DNA of 53,607 nt from CF-46 sp042408445 (lineage in GTDB: Bacteria > Chloroflexota > Limnocylindria > Limnocylindrales > CSP1-4), in contig JBHORC010000029.1 of NCBI GenBank assembly GCA_042408445.1, positions 1-53,607 of the forward strand, written 5' to 3'. The notes beneath the pieces are model-generated. The model did no database searches and was not told the DNA's origin. It worked only from the letters and a program-made list of their open reading frames with translations. Within the stretch, counting starts at the first letter, position 1. Every line of letters begins with the position of its first letter. Positions 8,760 to 17,655 of this stretch are shown one piece after another. Made by a program: the position numbers and the translations under genes.

Positions 8760-9359
8760 GTGCGACGCCCCAGAGTCGTCGCGGGCCTGGCGCTCATCGC
8801 TCTGCTCGCCGCGGCCGCCGTCCCCGGATCCGTGGGATCCCAGGGCCCCAGCCCTGCAACCGTGATCGACGCTTCGCTCTTCCGAGCGGTGGATGTGGCC
8901 TCGATCGATGGGACAGCGGCGACGACTGCGACACTCGACCCGGCGTACCGATCTGACGGTGCGCTCGACCACGCGACGATCCTGCTCGATCCGGATCAGC
9001 GGCCCGCTGCCGCAACCCGGCCGAATGGCGGGGCGGTGCTGCCGCGCGCGGTGGTCCGATCCGTGGCGATCCGCCTCTGGCGGCTCGATCGCAACGTCTC
9101 CTGGTACGGCCCGGGCTTCTACGGGCATCGAACGGCGTGCGGCTACGCGATGACGAAGACGCTTCGCGGCGTCGCCAACCGGACCCTGCCGTGCGGAACG
9201 AAGGTGACCTTCCGAAACCCGGCGAACGGCCGCACGGTCACCGCCCGCGTCGTCGATCGCGGGCCGTACGTGGACGGCCGGCAGTGGGACCTGACCGCCG
9301 GCCTGTGCCTCGCCCTCGGCCACTGCTACACCGGCCGGCTGTACTGGAAGCTCGGCTAG
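8760..9359 (+). CDS. Secreted RlpA-like double-psi beta-barrel protein
   Basis: 199 residues with a signal peptide (basic RRPR, hydrophobic VVAGLALIALLAAAAV). The C-terminal 90 residues form an RlpA-type barrel: SWYGPGFYGHRTACG, LPCGTKVTFR, VVDRGPYVDGRQWDLT. The catalytic-type aspartate of DRGPY is present. RlpA proteins act on septal peptidoglycan in some bacteria. Related barrels with a conserved Cys pair are common in Actinobacteria and Chloroflexota and may only bind glycan. No SPOR domain is present. The start is GTG 8760. Confidence 0.83.
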   Translation: MRRPRVVAGLALIALLAAAAVPGSVGSQGPSPATVIDASLFRAVDVASIDGTAATTATLDPAYRSDGALDHATILLDPDQRPAAATRPNGGAVLPRAVVRSVAIRLWRLDRNVSWYGPGFYGHRTACGYAMTKTLRGVANRTLPCGTKVTFRNPANGRTVTARVVDRGPYVDGRQWDLTAGLCLALGHCYTGRLYWKLG

Positions 9360-9451
9360 GGCGGCCGGTTCCGCCCGTGGGCCGCCGCCCGCGCCGCCTG
9401 CCGCGCGGGGCGGACCAAACCCGCTCCCGGCGCTTCGGGCTCGACACGCGC

Positions 9452-9457
9452 TACCCT
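9452..9457 (+). promoter_or_regulatory. Leaderless-type -10 element (DUF2277 gene)
   Basis: TACCCT ends 6 nt before the ATG at 9464, placing the transcription start on the start codon. No Shine-Dalgarno sequence is present. Confidence 0.55.
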
Positions 9458-9463
9458 GCCGTC

Positions 9464-9748
9464 ATGTGTCGAAGCATCAAGGTTCTTCGCCGTCCGGACG
9501 AGCCGGCGACGACCGGTGAGATCGAGGCGGCCGCCCGCCAGTTCGTCCGCAAGGTGAGTGGCTACCGAACGCCGTCCACTCGCAACAGCGTCGCCTTCGA
9601 GTCGGCGATCGCCGAGGTCGCCGCGGCGTCCCGACGGCTGCTCGAGGAGATCGGTGCGCCCGTGGAGGAGGGCCCGGACCGGTGGACGCCCGGCTCCGGC
9701 CGGGCGCGCCGTCGCGACCTCGCTCCCAAGGCGTCCGCGACCGCCTGA
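9464..9748 (+). CDS. DUF2277 family protein
   Basis: 94 residues, matching the small DUF2277 family throughout: MCRSIKVLRRP at the start, QFVRKVSGYRTPS in the middle and EVAAASRRLLEEI in the last helix. A basic tail follows. Function is unknown; the family is common in Chloroflexota and Actinobacteria. The start is fixed by the conserved MCRSIK motif. Confidence 0.88.
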   Translation: MCRSIKVLRRPDEPATTGEIEAAARQFVRKVSGYRTPSTRNSVAFESAIAEVAAASRRLLEEIGAPVEEGPDRWTPGSGRARRRDLAPKASATA

Positions 9749-9792
9749 CCCGTGCAACCGCCGCGCGCCTGCGTCCCCGCGACGCCTCCCAC

Positions 9793-11070
9793 GTGACGGA
9801 GGTCGCGCGGCTGCGCGCGGCGCCCGAGCCCCGGCCGGACCGGCCGGACCCCTGGTGGTCGCGGCCCGGGCTGGAGGTCGTCGAGGGTCGGCTTTCGATC
9901 GCCGGTCGGGATGCCGAGGGCCTTGCCCGCGAGCACGGGACGCCGCTGTTCGTCTATGACCGGCGGCGGTTCACCGAGAACGCGACGCGTCTCGCCGACG
10001 CCCTCGGCCGGGCCGGGCTCCGCCATCGCCTGCGGTTCGCCCTGAAGGCCAACCCCGATCCCGAGGCGCTCATCGCCCTGCGCGGGCTCGTCGGCATCGA
10101 CGCCTGCTCACCCGGCGAGGTGCTCCGGGCGCTCGAATGCGGCTGGGCGCCCGAGGAGATCAGCTACACCGGGACGAACGTCTCCGAGCGCGACCTCGAC
10201 GTGCTCCTCGCGCATCCGATCCATCTGAACCTCGACGCCGTGAGCCAGATCGAGCGGGTCGGGCGAAGGATCAGCGCGCAGGGGCACGGCGCTCGTCGCG
10301 AACGCTCGATCGGGATCCGGATCAACCCGGGAGCCGGCGTCGGCTACAACGACCAGCTCGCGTACAGCGGCGTGCGACCCACGAAGTTCGGGATCTACGA
10401 GGATCGGCTCGACGAGGCGCTCGCGGTCGCGGCCCGCCACGACCTGACGATCGACACGGTCCACGTCCACGCAGGGTCCGGCTGGCTCGCTCCGGGGATC
10501 CCGGCGCTGGAGGCGGCCGTCCGGCCCGTCGCCGCCATCGCCGAGCGTCTGCGCCGCGAGGGTCACCCGATCGCGGAGATCAACGTCGGTGGCGGTCTCG
10601 GCGTTCCCGCCCGGGAGGATGAGGAGGCGGTCGAGCCGGACGCCTATGCCGAGGCGATCCGTCGCGCGCTCGGCCCGCTCGCGGACGACGTTGCGGTGGG
10701 CTGCGAGCCGGGCGACTGGATCGCGAAGGACACCGGGATCCTGCTCGGTGAGGTCGTAACGGTCGAGGAGCGCGCCGGAACGACGTTCGTGGGGCTGGAC
10801 CTCGGCTGGAACATCAACTGCTCGTACTTCATCTACCGCTACGCCCAGGAGCTCGTGCTCTGCCGCGACCCCCGCGCGGCGCGGACGATGCGCGCGACCG
10901 TGGCCGGACACATCAACGAGGCGGGCGATGTCTTCGCCGAGGACTACCCGCTGCCGCCGGTCGAGGAGGGCGACATCCTCGCCCTGCTCAATGCCGGCGG
11001 ATACCACCAGGCGATGAGCTCGACACACTGCCTTCGACCGCACGCGCCGACGCTGTACCTGGACCGCTGA
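9793..11070 (+). CDS. PLP-dependent group IV decarboxylase (LysA-like)
   Basis: A 425-residue enzyme of the alanine-racemase-fold group IV decarboxylases. The PLP lysine sits in RFALKANPD. Other marks are GIDACSPGEV, HVHAGSGW, the phosphate-binding glycine run NVGGGLGVP and CEPGDWI. Near the C-terminus, where diaminopimelate decarboxylase has CES(G)D, this protein reads INEAGDVF; the active-site Cys donated across the dimer is missing. The rest of that region (GDILALLNAGGYHQAMSS) is typical. It may therefore act on another diamino acid, or decarboxylate poorly. GTG 9793 was chosen because the region further upstream overlaps the DUF2277 gene and is not homologous-looking. Confidence 0.85.
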   Translation: MTEVARLRAAPEPRPDRPDPWWSRPGLEVVEGRLSIAGRDAEGLAREHGTPLFVYDRRRFTENATRLADALGRAGLRHRLRFALKANPDPEALIALRGLVGIDACSPGEVLRALECGWAPEEISYTGTNVSERDLDVLLAHPIHLNLDAVSQIERVGRRISAQGHGARRERSIGIRINPGAGVGYNDQLAYSGVRPTKFGIYEDRLDEALAVAARHDLTIDTVHVHAGSGWLAPGIPALEAAVRPVAAIAERLRREGHPIAEINVGGGLGVPAREDEEAVEPDAYAEAIRRALGPLADDVAVGCEPGDWIAKDTGILLGEVVTVEERAGTTFVGLDLGWNINCSYFIYRYAQELVLCRDPRAARTMRATVAGHINEAGDVFAEDYPLPPVEEGDILALLNAGGYHQAMSSTHCLRPHAPTLYLDR

Positions 11071-11121
11071 CGGGGGTTGGGCCCGGGGCACCGGTTTCGG
11101 CGCGGCCGTTCGCCGCACCGC

Positions 11122-11610
11122 TCACCCCTCGTCGCGGAGGTCGCCCCACGAGACGGCCCGGTCGACGGTGAACCGCAGGATCGGCCGCTCGTCGATCCGG
11201 TGATCCTCGTATTGCGGGTACTTCGCGCGGAGCGCCACAACCGCCGCGGCGTGCTCGGCGACCTCTGGTGGCTCCGGCTCCATCAGCTCGCCGCGGCAGT
11301 CGAGCCGCAGCCAGCCGAGCCGGCTCCAGTCCTCGGACCAGCGGTCGACGAGGAGCGTCGCTTCCGGCAGCACGAGGAGGTCGCGGACCCGCCCCAGGTC
11401 GCGCGGATCCGCGGCCTGCTTCGGCTTCTCGTCGAGCGGGCTGTAGAGGCGCGGGCGGCCGTCCGGCGTGTCGCTGCCGAGCACGAGGCAGATCGGGACG
11501 AGCCGCGGCCGCCCGGAGGCGCTGAGCGTGGCGAGGGTCGCCCGGCGGGCCCGCGCCACAAACGCCCGCTGCTCGTCAGTGAGGACCGGATCCGCCATCC
11601 CGTCGATCAT
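11122..11610 (-). CDS. PPOX-class flavin/F420-type oxidoreductase (Rv0121-like)
   Basis: 162 residues forming one split beta-barrel: LTDEQRAFVARARRATLATLSASGRPRLVPICL, then YSPLDEKPKQAADPRDLGRVRDL, then WSRLGWLRLDCRGELM. This order matches the Rv0121 group of pyridoxamine-oxidase-like proteins, several of which use F420. The cofactor here is an inference. ATG 11610 (or 11598). It is divergent from fdhD with a 35-bp gap. Confidence 0.82.
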   Translation of the reverse strand: MIDGMADPVLTDEQRAFVARARRATLATLSASGRPRLVPICLVLGSDTPDGRPRLYSPLDEKPKQAADPRDLGRVRDLLVLPEATLLVDRWSEDWSRLGWLRLDCRGELMEPEPPEVAEHAAAVVALRAKYPQYEDHRIDERPILRFTVDRAVSWGDLRDEG

Positions 11611-11633
11611 GCATCCCGCGGCCCGACCGCGCC

Positions 11634-11639
11634 TACACT
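11634..11639 (+). promoter_or_regulatory. Leaderless-type -10 element (fdhD)
   Basis: TACACT ends 6 nt before the GTG at 11646, predicting an mRNA that starts at the initiation codon. Confidence 0.55.
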
Positions 11640-11645
11640 CGTGGG

Positions 11646-12506
11646 GTGAACCCGGCCGCGTCCCCGACCCGCCACGTCACCTCGACCCGCGTCGTTGCGG
11701 TCCGCGGAGCGTCCGTCGAGTTCCGCGGCGACCGTGTGGTCGGCGAGGAGCCGCTCGAGATCCGGGCCGCAGGTCCCGGCCAGGAGCCGGTCGCAGTTGC
11801 GGTCACGATGCGAACACCCGGCCACGAGGCGGAGCTGGCCGTCGGCTTCCTCAGGACCGAGGGCCTGATCGAGGGCGGCGAGGTCGTCCGGACGACGTTC
11901 GGCGACCCCGCGGCGATGAACCAGCCGGACGACCAGGTGACGGTGCACCTAGCCCGCGCCTTCGACGCCTCGCGCGTCGCGGAGCGGCACTTCGTCGCGA
12001 CGGCGTCCTGCGGGATCTGCGGCAAGGCCTCGCTCGATGAGGTCGCGGTTCGCTCGGATCCGATCCCGCCCGGTCCGGTCGTCGCCCGAACCGTGATCCT
12101 CGCCCTGCCGGATCTGCTGCGCGCCGCGCAGAGCGCCTTCGACGAGACCGGCGGCCTGCACGCCGCCGGCCTGTTCAGCCCATCGGGTGAGCTGCTCCTG
12201 CTCCGGGAGGACGTCGGGCGCCACAACGCGCTGGACAAGCTGGTCGGCGCGGAGGTGCTCGCGAAGCGGATGCCGCTGCACGACCGGATCCTGATGGTCA
12301 GCGGCCGGGTCAGCTTCGAGATCATCCAGAAGGCGGCCGTCGCCGGGATCCCGATCGTCTGCGCGGTCTCCGCTCCATCCGACCTCGCGATCCAGGCGGC
12401 GGACCGGCTCGGCGTGACCCTGCTCGGCTTCCTGCGCGGCGACGGGTTCAACGTCTACGCGCACGACGAGCGGGTCGACCTGCACGATCTCCTCGCCTTC
12501 GGCTGA
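11646..12506 (+). CDS. fdhD: FdhD, formate dehydrogenase sulfurtransferase
   Basis: 286 residues. FdhD moves sulfur from a cysteine desulfurase to the molybdenum of the bis-MGD cofactor, a step needed for active formate dehydrogenase. The sulfur-carrying pair is Cys122/Cys125 in TASCGICGKAS. Other marks are RTPGHEAELAVGFLRTEGLI and the cofactor-binding stretch LREDVGRHNALDKLVG. It lies on the opposite strand to the fdh genes, separated by one unrelated gene, and clearly serves the fdhA product of this island. Confidence 0.96.
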   Translation: MNPAASPTRHVTSTRVVAVRGASVEFRGDRVVGEEPLEIRAAGPGQEPVAVAVTMRTPGHEAELAVGFLRTEGLIEGGEVVRTTFGDPAAMNQPDDQVTVHLARAFDASRVAERHFVATASCGICGKASLDEVAVRSDPIPPGPVVARTVILALPDLLRAAQSAFDETGGLHAAGLFSPSGELLLLREDVGRHNALDKLVGAEVLAKRMPLHDRILMVSGRVSFEIIQKAAVAGIPIVCAVSAPSDLAIQAADRLGVTLLGFLRGDGFNVYAHDERVDLHDLLAFG

Positions 12507-12554
12507 GGGCCACGCGGGGCGGCGACGGCGAGGGCGACTGCCGGCCGCAGATCC

Positions 12555-13616
12555 CTACGGCGCCGGCGAATCCGACGTCGAGCCAGACCCGGACGGCGAG
12601 GGTGAGCCGCCGCCCGCCGGGGCGAGCGCGAGCCGCGCCGACACGATGCAGTGGTCGCCGACGGTCGGACACGACTCGCCGATCGAAACCGGCTCGATGT
12701 CTGGCGACACGATCACATAGTCAATCCGGATCAGGCCGATTCCGAGGAACTCGAGCGGGATCGGTCGCCACGTCCACCCGGTCCCGTTGCCGACCTCGGC
12801 GTGGACGTCGCGCAGGCCGGCGACGAGGACGTCGTGAGCCGGCTCGGACGGGGCGGTGTTCAGGTCGCCGAGCAGGATCACCGGGTCGCCACCCTGCCTC
12901 GCGGCGTCGATCCGGTCGCGGATCGCCACGAGATCGGCGTTGCGCTGGTCCACGTCGATCCCGACCGGGATCAGCCGGCGCACGTGCTTCACGTCGGCGT
13001 GCATCGGATGGGCGACGATCACGACGACCTGGCGGCCGTTGACGTCGACCGTCGCCTGCTGGACCGCCGGCTCGAGCTGATTGGTCGACCCGAGGATCGG
13101 AAACCGGCTCAGCAGCCCGATGCCGAGCACGTCGTGGCGCGGGTGGAACGATCGATACGGATAGCGCTTCGTCAGCTCGGGATCGGCGGCGATGGCTGCC
13201 GCGGCATCGGGTTGCAGCTCGACCAGGCCGACGACATCGGCCGGGTGGGCGGCCACGAGCGCAGCCGTTGCCGCGCCGGATCTCGCGTCGACCTCGACGT
13301 TCCACGTCACGACGTCGAGGACCGGTGCATTCGGCGCCGCCGCCGCCGGTGGGAACGAGATCCAGTCGCCGGCGAAGCGGATCAGGACGATCGCGATGAT
13401 CGCCGCCGTCCCGAGCGCGCCGGCCGGCCGCCGGGTCGCGACGGCGAAGACCGCCAGGACCAGCCCGACCATCGCGAGATGGGGCGTGAACGCCTGGATG
13501 ACGCCAAGCGGCCCGCCCTCGACGCGCGCGAGGAACAGCAGCCATTCGAGCGCCGCGATCCCGATCAGGCCGGCGACGACGAGCGACGCGGCGACGCTGC
13601 GGAGCGGTGAGGTCAT
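12555..13616 (-). CDS. Membrane-anchored endonuclease/exonuclease/phosphatase family protein
   Basis: 353 residues. Three hydrophobic segments (about 8-28, 45-62, 70-85) precede a DNase-I-like fold with its metal and catalytic motifs: TWNVEVD, GLVELQP, HPMHAD, GDLNTAP, RIDYVIV and GDHCIV. The last replaces the usual SDH. The tail is Ser/Gly/Pro-rich. Proteins of this layout face outward and hydrolyse phosphodiesters or phosphomonoesters of unknown identity. It is convergent with fdhD and unrelated to formate metabolism. Confidence 0.86.
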   Translation of the reverse strand: MTSPLRSVAASLVVAGLIGIAALEWLLFLARVEGGPLGVIQAFTPHLAMVGLVLAVFAVATRRPAGALGTAAIIAIVLIRFAGDWISFPPAAAAPNAPVLDVVTWNVEVDARSGAATAALVAAHPADVVGLVELQPDAAAAIAADPELTKRYPYRSFHPRHDVLGIGLLSRFPILGSTNQLEPAVQQATVDVNGRQVVVIVAHPMHADVKHVRRLIPVGIDVDQRNADLVAIRDRIDAARQGGDPVILLGDLNTAPSEPAHDVLVAGLRDVHAEVGNGTGWTWRPIPLEFLGIGLIRIDYVIVSPDIEPVSIGESCPTVGDHCIVSARLALAPAGGGSPSPSGSGSTSDSPAP

Positions 13617-13666
13617 CCCTGCCGAGACGCCTCGTCCCGCGGGCGCGTGACGGCGTGGGGCGCGGG

Positions 13667-14749
13667 TCAGGGCTCTCGGACCTCGGCTCGCGGACCGCGG
13701 TTCTGGACGAACTCGAAGCCGAAGCGGCCCTTCACGCAGAGATGGCCGTCGGTGACGGACGAGTCCAGCGGCGACGTCACCTTCACGATCTCGTTGTCCT
13801 GGACGTGGAGCTCCAGCGAGCAGCCGACGCCGCAGTACGGGCAGATCGTCTCGGTCGTCGTCTGGGCGCGCTCATCCCACGTGCCCGCGGCTCGCATGTC
13901 GTGCTCGCTCTTGAACATCAACGCGCCCGTCGGGCAGACGCCGATGCAGTTGCCGCAGTAGACGCAGGCGGAGTCGGGGAGGGGAACGGCGTTCTCCGTG
14001 GAGATCCGGGCGTCGAAGCCGCGCCCCGCGACCGCGATCGCGAACGTGTTCTGGGCATCCTCCCCGCACGCCTCCACGCACTTGTAGCAGAGGATGCACT
14101 TCGAGTAGTCCCGGACGTAGAGGTTGTTGTCGACCTTGACCGGCTGGGCCACCGTCTGGGCGGCCGTGGTGGGCGGAGCGTGATGGTGGCCCGCCTCGAG
14201 CCGATCGCGCTCGCCGGCCCCGGCGGGCTCTGCCGGCGGGCCGTAGCGCGACGGATCCGCGTCGTAGCGGTCGATGTAGCCGCCGGCCGCGGGCGCGGTC
14301 GACAGGTCGACCGACGAGCCGAGGAACTCGAGAACCATCCGGCGGCTGTGGCGGACGCGCTCGGAGTCGGTCTGGACGTCCATGCCGGCTTCGACCTTGC
14401 GGGAGCAGGCGGGGACGAGGACGCGCGACCCCGTCACCTCGACGACGCAGACACGGCAGACGTTCACCGGCGTCAGGTTCTCGAGGTAGCAGAGGGTCGG
14501 CGTGTCGATCCCCTCGGCTCGACAGGCTTCCAGGATCGTCGTCCCGGCGGGGACCGTGACCGGGGCGCCATCGATCGTCAGGTCGACCGCGGCCCGGACC
14601 GGCGGCGGCGGCGCGACCGGAGGCCGCGACGGGCGGGCCGGCAGGCGCAGGAGGATGTCCGTGAGCGGCTGGGCAGCGGGCGGCTCGGAGGCGCGCGGCA
14701 CGTCCGCCGCGGGCGCGGGATCGCGGTCCATCGTCAGGCCGTCGCTCAC
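13667..14749 (-). CDS. Iron-sulfur subunit of NAD-linked formate dehydrogenase, carrying the FdhA N-terminal [4Fe-4S] domain
   Basis: A 360-residue electron-wire subunit. After a Pro/Ala-rich leader come a plant-type [2Fe-2S] domain (Cys87, 98, 101, 115), a long linker, and two [4Fe-4S] ferredoxin motifs (Cys218/221/224/228 and Cys262/265/268/272). The last domain is the molybdopterin-oxidoreductase [4Fe-4S] domain CPYCGVGC (Cys303, 306, 310) with CVKGRFG (Cys338). The protein stops 20 residues after that cysteine. In FdsA-type enzymes this last domain is the N-terminus of the catalytic part, which here is a separate gene (18083-20053). The NuoG-type His/Cys [4Fe-4S] motif between the ferredoxin domains is missing. 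GTG 14749 overlaps the upstream stop (GTGA). Confidence 0.9.
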   Translation of the reverse strand: MSDGLTMDRDPAPAADVPRASEPPAAQPLTDILLRLPARPSRPPVAPPPPVRAAVDLTIDGAPVTVPAGTTILEACRAEGIDTPTLCYLENLTPVNVCRVCVVEVTGSRVLVPACSRKVEAGMDVQTDSERVRHSRRMVLEFLGSSVDLSTAPAAGGYIDRYDADPSRYGPPAEPAGAGERDRLEAGHHHAPPTTAAQTVAQPVKVDNNLYVRDYSKCILCYKCVEACGEDAQNTFAIAVAGRGFDARISTENAVPLPDSACVYCGNCIGVCPTGALMFKSEHDMRAAGTWDERAQTTTETICPYCGVGCSLELHVQDNEIVKVTSPLDSSVTDGHLCVKGRFGFEFVQNRGPRAEVREP

Positions 14750-16617
14750 AGTGCCACCAGCTCGGGCTGGCGGAGCGCGCTCTCGATCGCGGAGCTCGCG
14801 GTCTGACCGAGGCCGCAGATCGACGCGTCGCGCATGACCTGGCCGATCTCGCGGAGGAGCGTCAGCTCGCCGTCGCGGCTGCCGTTCGCGCTGCCGGTCG
14901 CCAAGCGGGCGAGGAGCTCCTCCTGGCGGACGGTGCCGACGCGGCACGGGACGCACTGCCCGCACGATTCGTCCCGGAAGAACCGGGCGATCCGCGTCAG
15001 CGCGCCGACGAGGTCGGCCGTCTCGTCGAAGACCATCACCACGCCGGAGCCGAGCGTCGCGCCGATCGCCCGCGTCGCCTCGAACGTCAGTGGAACGTCG
15101 AGGGCGTCGGGGCCGACGAAGACGCCCGCGGCGCCACCGAGGAGCACGGCCCGGATCGCCCGGCCGGCCGGGACGCCGCCGGCAAGGTCGATGAGCGCGC
15201 GGAGCGTGACCCCGAACTCGACCTCGTAGACGCCCGGCCGGGCGACGTTCCCGGACAGGCAGAAGAGCTTTGGCCCGGTCGACATCCCGCTGCCGATCGC
15301 ACGAAACGCGGCGACGCCGTCGTCGGATGCCACGATCGCCAGCACGTTGACGAGCGTCTCGACGTTGTTGACCGCCGTCGGCTTGCCGAACAGCCCGACC
15401 TCGACGGGGAACGGCGGCTTGTTCCGCGGCTCGCCGCGCTTGCCCTCGATCGACTCGAAGAGCGCCGTCTCCTCGCCGCAGATGTACGCCCCGGCGCCGC
15501 GCCGCACTTCGATGTCGAGGTCGCCGAGCAGACCGCCCGCTCTCGATGCGTCGATCGCGTTCCGGATCCGCGTCTCGGCGAGCGGATACTCGCCGCGGAT
15601 GTAGAGAAATGCCTTCGATGCCCCGACCGCGAACGCCTCGATCGCCATCGCCTCCACGACCGCGAACGGATCGCCCTCCATGAGGACGCGATCCTTGAAC
15701 GTCCCGGGCTCGGATTCGTCCGCGTTGCACACGAGGTAGTGCGGCTGCGCAGGCTGGGCGGCGACGGCTGCCCACTTGCGGCCGGTCGGAAACGCGGCGC
15801 CACCGCGACCCACCAGTCCGGACGCCGTGACCTCCTCGATGACCTGCTGAGCGCCGATCGCGCGGGCACGTTCGAGGGCCGCGAAGCCGCCGTGCGCGCG
15901 GTAGTCGTCCAGCGAGGACGGATCGACGACGCCGACCCGGGCGAGGAGCCGCAGGCCGGGCGAGCCGGCCTGCGGAACGGATTGCCGGAGCTCGTCGCGC
16001 GCGCCGTCGCCCGCCGGCGCCCCGGCATTGGCCGCCACCGGCGCCTGCCCAGCGAGCCGAGCCACGACGCCGACCGCATCCACGGGCGCGACGACGTCCG
16101 TCGCACCGTCCACGCCCGCCCGCGTGATCATCGCGGCGGGCGCCCGTTCGCAGAGCCCGAGGCAGGGGGACCTGAGCCAGGTGGACTGGCCGTCGGCACT
16201 CGGGACGCCCTCCGCGCCCCACGTTCGCGACAGGTCCTGACACAGCTCGTCCGCGCCGTTCAGCCGACACGCGAGGTCGTCGCAGACGTGGGCGACAGTG
16301 GGCGGCCGCGGCGTCGTCGCGAACAGGGCGTAGAACGTCGCCACCCCGTACGCCTCCGCGGGCGGGATCGTGAGCCGCCGCGAGATGTAGTTCAGGGCCG
16401 GCTGGCTGATCCAGCCGACACGCGTCTGGACCTCGTGCAGGACGGGGATCAGGAGATCGCGTCTGGATCGCGCAGCGTGGCCGCCACGGGCGACGTGACC
16501 CTCAGCGGCGGAGTCCCGCGGCCCGCCGCGCCAGCCGCTTTCCGGGATCCCGAGCACGGCATCGACCGCCGCCCGCTCGGCAGGGGACGCGAGCGGCCCG
16601 ATGACGTGGAGATCCAT
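14746..16617 (-). CDS. NuoE-NuoF fusion, NADH-oxidising (diaphorase) subunit of formate dehydrogenase
   Basis: 623 residues resembling HoxF/FdsB. The N-terminal thioredoxin-like NuoE domain (about 50-165) binds [2Fe-2S] through Cys112, Cys117, Cys152 and Cys156. The NuoF part begins near 220. It has the FMN/NAD(H) site GRGGAAFPTGRKW (270-282), CNADESEPGTFKDR, GAGAYICGEETAL, an SLBB region, and the terminal [4Fe-4S] site Cys552/555/558/601. It passes electrons from formate to NAD+, or in reverse. It overlaps the next subunit gene by 4 bp and has its own leaderless-type -10 element, so it can be transcribed apart from fdhA. Confidence 0.95.
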   Translation of the reverse strand: MDLHVIGPLASPAERAAVDAVLGIPESGWRGGPRDSAAEGHVARGGHAARSRRDLLIPVLHEVQTRVGWISQPALNYISRRLTIPPAEAYGVATFYALFATTPRPPTVAHVCDDLACRLNGADELCQDLSRTWGAEGVPSADGQSTWLRSPCLGLCERAPAAMITRAGVDGATDVVAPVDAVGVVARLAGQAPVAANAGAPAGDGARDELRQSVPQAGSPGLRLLARVGVVDPSSLDDYRAHGGFAALERARAIGAQQVIEEVTASGLVGRGGAAFPTGRKWAAVAAQPAQPHYLVCNADESEPGTFKDRVLMEGDPFAVVEAMAIEAFAVGASKAFLYIRGEYPLAETRIRNAIDASRAGGLLGDLDIEVRRGAGAYICGEETALFESIEGKRGEPRNKPPFPVEVGLFGKPTAVNNVETLVNVLAIVASDDGVAAFRAIGSGMSTGPKLFCLSGNVARPGVYEVEFGVTLRALIDLAGGVPAGRAIRAVLLGGAAGVFVGPDALDVPLTFEATRAIGATLGSGVVMVFDETADLVGALTRIARFFRDESCGQCVPCRVGTVRQEELLARLATGSANGSRDGELTLLREIGQVMRDASICGLGQTASSAIESALRQPELVAL

Positions 16618-16624
16618 CGGTTCG

Positions 16625-16630
16625 AGTGTA
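16625..16630 (-). promoter_or_regulatory. Leaderless-type -10 element (NuoEF-fusion gene)
   Basis: On the minus strand TACACT ends 7 nt before the ATG at 16617. It gives the electron-transfer subunits a promoter inside the fdh cluster. Confidence 0.55.
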
Positions 16631-16665
16631 GCCTCGCCGCCCGCCGATCGGGTCCGAACCGCCGC

Positions 16666-17097
16666 TCAGCGGCTCTCGATCAGCGCCTTCGCTCGGTCCA
16701 GCGCGGCCATCTCCCCGTCCATCGACGCCCGGACCGGGCGGCTCATCAGGAACCGCTTCCAGCCGCCGAGCTCGGCGCTCAAGGAGAACGTCACCTCGGT
16801 TCCGGATCCCGACGGCGTGAACCGGAATTCCCCGACGGGCCGGGCAGGACCGGCAACCACCTGGAAGGCGTACCGCTTCGGCGGTTCGAATGCGGTCACC
16901 TGGAGGTCTGCCAGGATGCCCCGTCCGCCCGGACCCTCGACGACCTGGTGGACGACCGAGCCCGCGGCGACGGGCGCACCCGCGGAGATCTCCTTGACGT
17001 GCGGACGCCAGGACCGGTCGTTCTCCGGGTTCGCGAAGAACGCGAAGACGTCGTCCGGCGGTCGATCGATGACGATCGTTCGCTGTGCGCTTGGCAT
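16666..17097 (-). CDS. SRPBCC-family protein
   Basis: 143 residues with the START/polyketide-cyclase-like fold: an initial strand QRTIVIDRPPDDVFAFFANPEN, SWRPHVKEI, the strand pair YAFQVVAGPARPVGEFRFTP, and a C-terminal helix lining a ligand pocket. The ATG at 17097 follows AGGAGG with a 7-8-nt spacer; a longer frame exists upstream but has no ribosome site. It stands within the formate dehydrogenase cluster. The ligand is unknown and a role in formate metabolism is not established. Confidence 0.83.
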   Translation of the reverse strand: MPSAQRTIVIDRPPDDVFAFFANPENDRSWRPHVKEISAGAPVAAGSVVHQVVEGPGGRGILADLQVTAFEPPKRYAFQVVAGPARPVGEFRFTPSGSGTEVTFSLSAELGGWKRFLMSRPVRASMDGEMAALDRAKALIESR

Positions 17098-17178
17098 GGC
17101 CGTGGCCTCCTGCCTCCGGATCCCCCTCGCCACGCATCCTGACACGATGCGGTCGCCACGAGGCGCCGCCGCCGCAGG

Positions 17179-17655
17179 TCAGGCCCGGGGCAGCCCCGGC
17201 GGTTGCCACGAGCGGGCGTCCCACTGCCCGTCCGGCTTGGCGAGCTCGACCGCGAGGTCGTCGAAGGCCCGTTCGATGCCCTCGATGATCCGGTCCCGCA
17301 TCGCCGGCATCGACGCCATCGCAGCGCCCAGCATCACGTTCGCGGCGAACCCCTGCGGCTTCACGAACGCGGCCATCGAAACGTCGGTCCGGCCGTCGGG
17401 CCGCGCCGCGATGTCGATTCCGCCTTCGCCCCGGACGCGGCCCTGCGTGGTCCGCAGCTCGATCCGGTTCGGTCCTCGGTCGGCGATCTCGATGCCAAGC
17501 GAGCCCGTGACGCCGAGGAAGGTCGCCGCCTGGCTTCCGGGCGGGATCGGTGGCGCCTCGTCGCGGAGACGCGCGCCCAGCTCCAGGAGCCGGTCATGGA
17601 CGACGTCGGCCCGTTGGTCGATCGTGCGGCTCGAGCGATGGACGATGTCCGCCAT
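17179..17655 (-). CDS. SRPBCC-like (carbon monoxide dehydrogenase subunit G type) protein
   Basis: 158 residues. The pattern, an N-terminal strand MADIVHRSSRTIDQRADVVHDRL, central strands around GIEIADRGPNRIELRTTQGRV and DGRTDVSMAAFVK, and a long C-terminal helix RDRIIEGIERAFDDLAVEL, suggests a second START-like fold. The match is weaker than for the neighbouring SRPBCC gene. Its ATG overlaps the VOC stop by ATGA, so the two are translationally coupled with fdhA upstream. Function is unknown. Confidence 0.7.
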   Translation of the reverse strand: MADIVHRSSRTIDQRADVVHDRLLELGARLRDEAPPIPPGSQAATFLGVTGSLGIEIADRGPNRIELRTTQGRVRGEGGIDIAARPDGRTDVSMAAFVKPQGFAANVMLGAAMASMPAMRDRIIEGIERAFDDLAVELAKPDGQWDARSWQPPGLPRA

